A stretch of DNA of 64,000 bases from Trichinella spiralis. Its lineage: Eukaryota > Nematoda > Enoplea > Trichinellida > Trichinellidae. The stretch is taken from assembly GCA_000181795.3 (NCBI GenBank), contig CM012955.1, forward strand, positions 8,347,476 to 8,411,475, given 5' to 3'. The notes beneath the pieces are model-generated. The model saw only the letters and a list, made by a program, of their open reading frames with translations, made no database searches and was not told the origin of the DNA. The translations under genes and the position numbers were made by a program. This document shows positions 38,048-49,073 of the stretch, piece by piece; the stretch's first letter is position 1, and each line of letters begins with the position of its first letter.

Positions 38048-38889
38048 AACGATAAATGTGGAACTCACTAGCTATGCTGTGAAGTCTATTTCTCGACACC
38101 TCCAAAAACTCACCGATTTATATTTCACGTTGCACAATGACAGCTTGTGACAAACGTTATTTGAAACAAATTTGCAGTTCCTTGGTCATATTACTTTGCC
38201 CATTTAATAATGCCCTCCCTCCCCTCCCCCTCATTGCACGCTGCTCCCTAAGAAAGCAACTAAGTTGTCTCGCTTTGTATGGGTGTGCCTGAGAAGCAGT
38301 AAACTCCACATGAGTTTTCGCGTATGCAAGCTGATACATTTTTCAGGAAACGAGATGGGCTCCACATACTTTGGGTATAACCACAATTTATCATCGGGAA
38401 TTATATTGCTGTTGAAAAACACTCCCTGCTGATCAGGGTGTCTTGACGAGAAATGTTTGTCAAATTAAAAATGCAGTTGACTCTAAGAAAAATGTTATTT
38501 ATGGTAACATTGAAAGCTGAAGTGATCAAACAATGTGGTAACAAAATCTTTTCTTACTGTAATTCTGTTCTATGACTTTCTCAATACAGATAAAAAATGC
38601 TAATATTTTTTTATTTTACAAACTTTCTTATGAAAAGTGGAGCTGAAGAATAAAGGTCGTAACACTTCGAACAAGTAAATAAGGATTTTTGTTTTATATT
38701 ATCGTTTTATTTTTTTATTTGATAATATGCAAGTTTATAGACATAATAATTTCCCATAAGAATTAAAAGCAAATGCGGTTGAATTGGTCTATCATAAAGC
38801 ATCATTACTTCAAACAGGTTTGAAATGCATATTATAACAGTATATCAAAATTTATGATGCAAAGAAGAAGCAGAAACAGTTTTTTATTT
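38048..38889. other. Convergent 3' flanks
   Basis: Noncoding region between the stop of the SLC4A11-type gene (38047) and the stop of the minus-strand mosaic gene (38890). No exon is visible. Confidence 0.5.
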
Positions 38890-41800
38890 TCAACTCGAGA
38901 GAACTGGAACGCACTCTCCATTTACATGCTGATATGGCGAGGGACACTTATCAGTCACTGAAAAATAAAACATCAACGTCTCTATCATTGAGCAGCTTGC
39001 AGATTAATTTCTTACCACAGAGACCGTTTAAGTTCATTTCTGAAGCAGAACACGCGCACAAGCCATCATGACATAACGCATTTTCTCCTGGACTTGGTCT
39101 GCAATCGTCATTGGTTTGGCAGGCAGAACCAACTACTAAAATAGCAAAAGAAAATGTGCAATCTTTTAAAGTCAACCGTGTGATTTATTTCTTTACACAT
39201 TGGAGTATCTGAAGATGTGGAAATAGGCAGTGGCTTTAAACGAAAAGTATTTGAGCAACACAAAAAGTTCCTTCGACTTCGAGATTGAACGCATGAATAG
39301 CCGCTTGGACATTTTGACCCCCAAGGAACGCAGGATAGCGGTGTTTTGGTTCTCTGGTACAGATACGGTCTTCCTCTTGGACAATCTTTATGCAAAAATA
39401 GGGTTTCTGCTGACATCTCTTAAATGTAGAAATTTTTTGAAGTATCTTACCTTGACTCTCTTGTCCTCCATTTGGGCGCACGACGCCTGCTCTGCGGCAG
39501 CAGTAGTATTGATGATTTACATCACTGTAGGTGCATTGATATCCTTCAGGACATCGAAATCCTGGAACATTCAATGGACAAATAAGGGGCTGACGTGTGG
39601 CTGCATCAATGTAAGGCACATAACCAGGTTTGCAAATGCTTCCTGGAAATGGGGCTGGACCTATTGGAAATTTAAAGTATGAAATTCTAAGCATAATTAT
39701 GCAACGTGTTGAATTTGAGAAAACAGTTTCATCAAACCGTTTTTATCGACCTACGTATAAAAGTAACGACTTACTTATCTTACTACAACAATAATAATTT
39801 CGAAGCATTTTGTTGTATTCACAGCTGTAGCCAGCTGGACAACCTGTGGTTGTACCGCCAAGTAAGCAAACTTGCGGCTTGTAGGTTACTGGGTTCATAT
39901 ATGGTTGTCTAGGAGCTGTACATGGATTCTGAACAAGCTCTGGTGTTGGATCTACATGCAATGAATATTGATACGACAACATGTTTAAAGTAAATGACCT
40001 TTGCATACATGGAGCCATTCCAGAAAGCATGCAGCACATGTATCTGTTCAAGTTTCGATGATAACTGCACACGGCATTTGATGGACATGATCCTGGTACT
40101 GTCGGTGAGCAATATCGGTGCGGTTGTATAGTGATATAGCCAGAAGGGCATCCTCAATTTTCAAATTTCGATGTATTCAGAAATATCAAAAATTTATAAA
40201 TGTCCAAATTTTCATTACCTTCTCCAGGTAAAGGAGGGACCGGTTGTGCTCCACCAAAAGCACAGCAATAAAATGAATTCGTTTCTGCGTGAAGATCACA
40301 TGAATACCCTGGAGGACAACCTGCTGTAACAGAACCTTGAGTGCATACTACCGGTGCACCTTCATATCTATATGGTTGCTTTCCAGTCGGGCAAGGATTC
40401 AAAGCTAAAAATAATGATTTATTCAAAAACGTATATTATATTATATTATATTATATTATATTATATTATATTATATTATATTATATTATACACATTATAA
40501 ACATTTATAAACCTTCTGTAGATGCAGTACAACAGTAGCTTTGCTGAAGCATATTGTTCCTTTGACAACTATAACCTGCTGGACAAACGCTGGGAAAGAC
40601 GTTCGGCACGCAGGTAACCGGTTGATTGTTTTGAATAAAAGGTGCGTAATTCATTGGACATACATCTATTAAATTTCATATTTACATATATTCTGATTCA
40701 CATGCAAATTTGTAAATAGATATAGTTACTAGGAGTTCCACAACAAAATCCAGTTGCTGACTGCAAACCACCAACATTAAAAAGTGTTGACTGACAGACG
40801 TAATTTGCAGGGCAGGTATTGGAAATTCCAGGGGTGCACTGTCGTGGTGTATTCAGAAATGGCTCCATATATGGATCACCACCTTGTGGACAGTGAACTA
40901 TAATTAATGAAAAATAATATAGAAACCTATTACACCACACGGTCAGTAAGAAAATGATCACTATCTTACTTATTGCTGAACCACAGCAAAAGCTGTTCAT
41001 CATTGTTGTGCTGTAAGAACAAAAAAATCCTGGTGGACAACTATTGTCAATGTTTGGTTGGCATTGACGGGGACTATTCGTCATGGCATCCATATATGCG
41101 TCTAGTATAGACAAATGAATAATAAATGTCAATCTGTTCATTAAAGATTGCTAATCGCTAATTAAGGATACTGACACACATTAATTTCAGTTAAATTTAA
41201 AAGTTATTTAGGGATTTCGGCAAACATTATTACTCCTTTTATTAACTTTTAGAACGTTAAAATAAACATAATGTGTGTTGTTTTTTTCAGAGCATACTAT
41301 AATTTAAAAACTTACAAGAGGTTTTAAACAATATTTAAAAAGTATAATTTACTTTGTCCACTTGGACACACGCCTGAAGGTGCACTGCTTCCACAGCAAA
41401 TAGAACGACCAAGAAGCTTAGATTGAACGCAAGAATATCCTGAGGGACAGGTATTCATTCCCATTGAACATATTGTTAATGTTTCTGAATCAACGTCACG
41501 CAATGCTATTTGACCAGCTGGGCAGTCTAAATACATTCATCACATTTAGCTAGGCGTTAAGAATTAAAAACGTTTAACTTGCCTGCTGACTGACAGTATG
41601 AAAGACACTTTTCCATTGATGGGAAATTGTTTCGATTTCCTTCACATCCAAGGTAAGTAAATGCTTCACATGTTTTGGTCATTGCGTTAAAATAATATCG
41701 TGTTAGTGTGTTTGTACCACAGTGGGCACCCGGATCTCGACCTAATGAACATATTGTTGCTAAAAGTACAACAAAATAGACTTTCATTGTTTGAAGCTTT

Positions 41801-44800
41801 TTTATGGAGCTTGCCTCTAGTAGCACAACAGTAATTGTTACGCAAACTAGACGATTCGATTGATGTTCTAGTGCAAGTGTACCCAACTGGGCAGCTGAAA
41901 GAATAACCATCACATACCCTAAATTGACCTGTTCCAGGTTCTTTGAAAGGTTCGCCTCCTTCCGGACAGCCTAAAAATAACTTTGTTTTAATATGTTGCA
42001 TAACAGCTTGTCAATACTTGTTCGGAAAAAAATATATTTTTTATTATTCATTAATTTATTTATGTATAACATCAAAATATTGATAATTTTATAGAGGCAT
42101 CGAAACACAAGCATGACAATTACAGACATCTGCTGCCTATTCTATTAAAAATGAAATCAAACCGATTAAAACTATGCACGGATACCTCCAACATGACAGT
42201 AATCTTGGCAATCAATTCGGGTGGCAAAATTGTTGGAGTTTCCGTCACAGCCATTATACCGAAACGTTTCACATTTTTTACTTCCTGAATTATAATGCCA
42301 ACGTGAAACTGGAGTGCCAGAGCAAAGAGTTCCAGCGTCAACCGGATCAATGCTGCATGTTTTCTCTGAACATTATAATGTAAAACTGACATATATGAAA
42401 TAATTAAGTTACGCCTTGTCGGACAGCATCCAAACCGCCGACCATCATAGTGACAAAAATAGTCTGCCGGGCAGGAGTAAGAATTAGAACTGCCTCCGCA
42501 CTCTGCATATGCACCAGAACTTTCCATAAAAGCAAACCCTTGTGGACATTTGGGCTCAACTGAAAAGCTCTGCATTATGGATTCAAAATTAACATAGCAG
42601 TTTAAAGTATTACATATAAAACATTAATAATATGTAATATATAATATATATTAAATTAATGAATAAGTATTTGCTTGCACTCAAAAATATTTTGGTTAAT
42701 TTTCAATTAGTAAACTGCTGATTTATTATCCATCAATATCCCGTTAAAGTTGCGTACTTGCTGACTGGCCGCAATATGATAGACACTGTTCATATGAATT
42801 GAAGTTGTTGAAATTTCCTTGACATCCAGAGTAGAAAAAGCGTTCACAACTTCTTGATTTTGAATTGAAATACCAACGCTCAGCATAGTTGGCACAAGCT
42901 CCTACCGCCTGCTCTTGATTGCAGACGAATTCTAAATGAAAATTCTTCAATCATTTATCTGTTTACATGAATTTACTTTATAATCTACAAATTAATGAAT
43001 CATTATTCTAATGAAAAAGTATTTTTTATAATTTTTGCTTTAATTAATTTTAATTTAATTCAAAATTAGAAAAAAAATAAAAATATTTCTTGAAAATAAT
43101 TTTACTCTTTATTTTGCTTACAAGCAAAACACTTTTATCTTAAGTTTGTCATTTTACCTCTAGACGGACAGCAGTATCCATCGTTTGTGCATTCATAACG
43201 AACAGGACAAATTCCGCTTCCGCCAACACCGCATGTTATTAATGAATTGCCGTTATCTCTGAGTGGCTCTCCAGCTGGACAAATAGCTGAAACCGTAAGT
43301 GAATTTAAACAGACAGCTTTAAAATCTGAGAATACAATAAAAGAAAATTACTTTTCGAGCAGAACTGCTTGCATTCTGATTCAGAATCAAAATTGTTAAA
43401 ATTTCCTGCTTGTCCGTTGTATGTGAACGGTAAACACTGGCGTTTATCACTATCATAATAATATCTAAAACAAGTTGCTTCAAAATTAAGAATTTGCTAT
43501 TCCAAATCATCATTAATCAAATTTCACCTTTGTTTTGGCGTGACACCAGCACCTGCAAGACCTGGATCAAAAGAAGTAGGTGGTATTACATAAGTAGTTG
43601 AGCCGGTTGGCAAGCCACCCTCTTGACTGCAGATAAACGCTGCAATATAGTTTTACAGATTTTCAATTTTAGGGAATACTTTTAATTAACTTACAAGGCC
43701 TAGGACAGCAATAGTTTTCTACAGACCCACCGACAGCTTGGTTGGCATGGCAGTAGAAGTTAGAATCATGTGCACAGGTCCTACTCACAGAGCAAGTAAC
43801 TCGTGAATCTTTGGGAACTCGATCAGCTATGTTTCCAGGACTATAAAGGGGCTGGCCACGTGGACAACCTGTATAAAAATGTAATTACTGCTAACCTGTG
43901 ACATTACAGTATGTTGTATGCAATTTAATTGATAAATGAATAATCATATGGAAGCATTAGGGCACACACCTGTTTTGCAGTAACTTTCACATTGACTTTT
44001 TGTCTCAAAATTATTTGCATTTCCGCCTCCGCCTCGGTAAGAAAAGAGGTCACAGCTAGAAGTCATCGAATTGTAGTACCAACGGTCAACAGTAATTCCA
44101 GTAAACACTCCTTCATCTCGCGGCATGATGCAAGCTAGCGCTAAAAAAATATATTTATAGCCAGCAAAGCTGAGAAAATTCTAATAATAGCGCAGAAGCG
44201 TCACCTCGACTAGGACAGCAAAAAGTACTTCGAGTGCATGCACTTCCAGAGGACAGTGATGGAGGATTACAAAGGCAGTCATAAGTCGGTGGGCAGTAAT
44301 CATCACTGCCATCTGAACATGGGGTTTCATACCCGTCGACGCCTTTAAGCTTTGAATAAATTCCATTTGTTGGGCAAGAACCTAAATTTAAACAGATTAT
44401 ACATATATTCTAGTAAATGTTTTAACTTTTTATTTATTTACCTGGAAATGTACAGACTGTACCGTCTCTGGTTCTTTGAGGTGGCTGACCGTCGGGGCAT
44501 TTGCATATACTATCAGATGAACAGTAAGCGCCAGGCCACACAGAATTACACTGCTCTTCATATGTGCAGCCACTTTGTCCAGGATTAATTTCTTCATTTT
44601 ACAAGCACACAATTACAGTTAATCATAAATGACGGTCATTTTAATCATATTCAAAATGTTATATCATTCCACATTAAAAGCATAATTGAAATAAATAATC
44701 TTGCATTTTAAAAATCACATTAAAATATTATTATTTAGCAATTACTTTTGTAACAAAATCCATTGATATTGACAAACGACGGAAGACAAGCACACCGCTT

Positions 44801-46748
44801 TGTTGTGTCGCAATATGTTCCACCGTCTGTAGTTTGACAGTCAATATTTTCATTGCATGGAACACCAACAATGGCATCTAAAATTTTGTAAAAAATATTA
44901 TCTTCTATTCAAAAATTAGAGCTACATAATATTTACATATTTGGCGTTTTATTCGCGAGTGAACAGAACCCGCTTCACAATTTCCAGTCTGTTCATTGAA
45001 AATGAAATTCTCACCACAGTCACCTATTTCGATTTCTCTGAAGCAGCAAAAATGTTAACTAATACAAACGTATAGAAGAAACAGCCATAATATTTCAGTT
45101 CAGAAATTATATCAATAAAAATTTGTGAAATAATAAATATTATGCAAAAGCGCATTTTTCAAATTGATATTCTATGCATAATACTTTATAAATTATATAA
45201 AAATGAATGCTTTTTGAGCACCAGATATTATAAGTAAATTGCTAGTATTATATATAATGAGCATTTTGGAATTGCTTTAGTCTCTGAAGCAGAGCTTACT
45301 ACCATTTCGAAGTGAGTTGAACTCTTGACCTTCAGGTTATATGGATTATAGAAATATTTTTGAACATAAATGAAAAATTCAAATAAAGTTTATATGAAAG
45401 AAATCCATTGGAATATATCGGTAAAATATTATTTATAAAGAAAATTATATGCAATTTACAAAATTTAAATGTGACAAATTTATTGTTCTTATCAAAGTGA
45501 GTGCATAAAAATCCAAAAAGTAAAATATCCCTTTTAAGCACTTCAGTTGTAAAAAACTCATCACTGGAACATTCAAATTTAAGAATAGAAAAGGAACTTG
45601 CATCTTAGCAACACTAAATATTGCTGTACATAATTGTTTTGCTTTATTTTCTTTCAGCGTTTTGTTTGTGTTAAGCAGATTATGATGCTTTGTTCAGACA
45701 GCTAACATTCTGAAACGTGATTAGCTCGACTTTGACTTCGTTTGTATAAAGAGAAGCACTTGGTAGCAAAGTGTACTTTGACTGACTAGACGAAGTTTTT
45801 GCATGATTACCTGTTCTTGTTGCAGAACATGTACATACTTTGTTGGGACTTCACTGCGACCGTTTGAAATGTGTTTGGATCGCATTTCTTTTGTTGCAAA
45901 TCTAAAAAGTATGCAGATTTCAATAATCAGTTCTTAATTAATTAATTTTTTCAATGATCATTTGTTTCATCCGCATTAAATTGCAATGCTACTAAATGTG
46001 GTGAGCTAGAAATAATTTTACCAGTATAATTACAAAAAATGCTACATAATTTCTTAGAGCTTTGGTTTGGAAAAACTAGACTTCAAGAATGCAGATGAGG
46101 AAATGACAGAAGAGCTTGGCTCGCCGAGTGCGCAAACAGTTACCGCAAACAAGACTTGTCCTCAGTTCTATATGAGCACGTCAAGCAAGCTAACTTTATG
46201 CTGACACTAGAGGTCGTCGTTTACTGGGTTCAGTCAGCACTGGCATAACTATTTCTTCGAACTCAAAGTTACCATTAGTCATTACTCACTGTCCAGTCAT
46301 TCAATAATTTACAGACAGTTGATTTTAAAATTGATATTCACCATTAGCACAGCTATAATAATGAAGTAATGACGACCCTTTAAGCTGATACTGCTGAAAA
46401 GAAAGAATTTTGCATTTAACTATTCCTAAAGAAATATAAATTTTATTTGGATAATATGAATTGTGTTTATTGATAAAATGAATTCGTAAATTTCAAAGTA
46501 TCTGTTTTAACAATAAACGTCTTTTGAATTTATAAGCATCATTAGTGGAATAAGCAAAAGCAAGCAGTGTTTGCCAAGAATGCAATGGACTGAAATTATT
46601 CAATATTTAATTTATGCATATGTATGCGTGGGGTGTGCAGAAGCATTAATGGCATTTTAAACAGTGGATTGAAACTGTACAAATTGAAAAGCCTACCGGC
46701 ATTGACCAGAACGTAATGAAGCAGTAAAATTGCTTTGAGTAAATCCAT
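38890..46748 (-). CDS. Large secreted EB/lustrin/Kunitz mosaic protein
   Basis: Twenty-seven exons read leftward; 1308 residues: 46697-46748, 45839-45901, 44937-45035, 44746-44877, 44442-44591, 44205-44381, 43970-44140, 43695-43868, 43528-43639, 43352-43464, 43158-43286, 42758-42931, 42413-42559, 42186-42365, 41815-41970, 41583-41759, 41353-41526, 40970-41101, 40730-40897, 40513-40665, 40219-40404, 40009-40152, 39775-39951, 39451-39660, 39197-39385, 39016-39135 and 38890-38957. A signal peptide (MDLLKAILLLHYVLVNA) is followed by EB-type Cys modules, five Kunitz domains interspersed with lustrin modules, about eight more lustrin modules and a final EB-type module. The Kunitz domains are exon 7, exons 9-10, and exons 12, 14 and 16. 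The first two Kunitz domains lack the C14-C38 cysteine pair; the other three have all six cysteines, with Ala, Ser and Gly at P1. Nearly every intron is phase 1. It is probably an extracellular matrix or protease-inhibitor-like protein. The first two exons are placed by phase and signal-peptide logic and are less certain. Confidence 0.85.
40431..40492. repeat. (TTATA)n pentanucleotide repeat
   Basis: About twelve near-perfect TTATA units within the 108-base intron between exons 20 and 21 of the mosaic gene, so the repeat makes up more than half of that intron. Confidence 0.93.
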
Positions 46749-48591
46749 TTGATAAAAATAACAAAGTGGTGCTGCTAATTGGGCATAAAAGTGAACCCAG
46801 AATAAAGACAGACTGGCAAAATAGCGGCTTCACCGTCGGATGTTAAAGAGCAGATTTTGTCGAGCAACTGTTTGTTGCTATCTTGCGATCACCGACGAAA
46901 CAGGATTTCAACGACCGGCTTTGATAGTGCATGTGTAAAGCAATTATTGACTTTTGAATTCAAAGGCCAAAGTACTGACCGGTCTGGCTGAATGGGCGCA
47001 AAAAACGGATGCAGGCTTTGCCCAGCTTACTGAAGCTTATTTACCAAACTGACTGAAAGTCAAACAAACACTGGTACTCTCACGGATCTCAGTTCCGCAG
47101 GCGGCGGGGGCAGGCCTGAAATACTTGAAAACACTGCAAGTAGCAAGTAGTTTGGCTTACTCAACTTTACCGACACTAGAATTCAGCAAAGCGCTTGCCA
47201 GTACAAAATTATTTACGCTATTCAATATTAAACACCCTCATCCTCCATCCTGGATTATTATGTTGCTTAAAATCAATCAGTATGCAACAATTCCAATAAA
47301 TTTCTAAACTTTTCTTTTTTTCTTGTTCTTAAATATCAAAAATGTCATTTATCATATGTATACTATAATTTCCATGCAGTTGTATAATAAGCGTTATGCA
47401 CTTTGGAACAAGTAATTCAACTGCATGTTTTGCACTTTATAATTTCACATTAACATCTTTAAAGAAAACAGCAGAGTTATTGAAAGGACGGAACAACAAA
47501 TCGACGCAGTCAAAAGCAGTCTAAACTAAACAGAATTGTTATTTCAAATAATTAATTTTTATTTTATTTAAGCACAACATTTACTACAAATAAAGTTGTA
47601 CATTCTGCATTGAACTTGATTTGTGAAAATTCAAAAAAAGAAAATTATCTACTTACAGCATAAATTTGTTTTTCATTGTTGAATGCATTGTTTGAAAAGA
47701 AATAGAATACTGTGCATTTCATTTCATTGCTTAATATCAGTTATGAGATAAAATTTTGCAACAACAAACGTTTGCAAGAATAAAAAATTGTTTCCAATCA
47801 CATAACCCAATAAATAAATAAATACATAATGCAATTAGTGTTTCATTCATGGTTTGCAATGGCTGGGCTCTTTAATGTCCAATGCACTTCGCATTCGTTT
47901 GTTTAACCATTCATTTATGGGAGTGGCTTTGGCAGAGTCCTAACAGTGAGCACAATCGCACAAAAGATTTTTCAAAAATTTCATGTTGCTGTCGCATTAT
48001 TTTTCTGGAAAACTTTGCAATATGAAATTTTCGTGAGAAGCAATGTATGCATGGCTTTTGCGATTGTCAACCGATACGATCTTCAGTTTTCAACCAAACA
48101 TTTTGTGTATATGAACTTGATTTTCTTTAAATATAGTATGATAAATTGAAAAATCTGCAAATATTTTTAAAAATTGTGAAAACATCTGTAGCACTGTTGT
48201 TTTTTATTTTTTATACCAATAATCATTTAACAATAGCACTAATAACATTAAACCAATATTTTAATTTCTCAAAAATGCTTAAACGTGCGACAGAAACTTT
48301 AAACAATGAACTTTAAAAGGCTGTTGATTGACCTGAATTTGTTCTACAGTGTTAATTTTTCTGTAAATGTACTTATAAAAAACTAGGCATTTTTCAAACC
48401 GCTGAATATTCATATTTTTCTAAAAGTTTACTTCAGTTGAATTTCTGATGGTAAACTTTATTTGATTAGAAGCGAAATATTTATTGTTTAATAAAGTCTC
48501 GTTAATACTTTCATCAGTTTCAGATGCAGTTTTTTTTCATTTATCTAGAAATCATCACATATTTGATATTTACACAGAATATTTTTAGACA
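46749..48591. other. Intergenic region between divergent genes
   Basis: AT-rich. It should contain the promoters of the minus-strand mosaic gene and the plus-strand small secreted gene. I see no exon that can be supported. An acceptor-like TTTTTAG lies three bases before the ATG at 48592. Confidence 0.45.
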
Positions 48592-49073
48592 ATGCTGATG
48601 GCGGTGACTAAAGTTTTACTCGTCGTGTCAGTAATCTGGTTACTTATGGGACGAAGTGCTGATGGGGGTTGCCCGGTTTCCAGCACGAGGGATAATTATG
48701 GAGGAAGAAAATTAGAAGATGGTGGGTGTCTAACAGTAGTCGATATGTTCGAAGTCAAAAAATTCTATGGACAAGTCACTATTGTTGATTTACATCGATT
48801 TTGTGCGAGATCCTTCAAAGGCGGAAAACTACTGTCTTTCACTGATTCTCAGAAATTGCAAATGCTTGATGGTGTCAATTTTAAACAAGCTGTAGCATCG
48901 AATATTCTAATACACCCTGGGTCTGAATCTTTGAAACCAATATTACAATGAAGCAAAATGTTCATGTTGAAAAGTGCGGGCAAACAGAGAGACTATCATG
49001 TGATGGTTATCCGTATGAATACATATTTAACGGAAATGGTACAGTTGACGATATGCGTGGTATTAATTATTAA
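48592..49073 (+). pseudogene. Small secreted Cys-containing protein, apparently frameshifted
   Basis: From ATG 48592 a frame of 119 residues begins with a good signal peptide (LLVVSVIWLLMGRSADG). It continues with CPVSS, a DGGC segment and FCARSFKGGKLLSF, and stops at 48949-48951. A second frame takes over just before that stop and runs, with Cys residues and an N-glycosylation site, to TAA at 49071-49073 (KCGQTERLSCDGYPYEYIF). There is no room for a normal intron between the two, so a one-base indel in the genome or the assembly is likely. The CxRxFxGGxLxS spacing is reminiscent of the start of C-type-lectin-like domains, but the match is weak and I do not assign a family. If the frameshift is an assembly error, this is a functional gene of about 160 residues. 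Confidence 0.5.

Noticed and set aside
45281-45345. Sequence with a GAGTTCAACTC-like stretch on the minus strand, considered as a tRNA T-arm.
   Set aside because: The stem pairs poorly and no acceptor, D-arm or anticodon arm could be placed in the right order.
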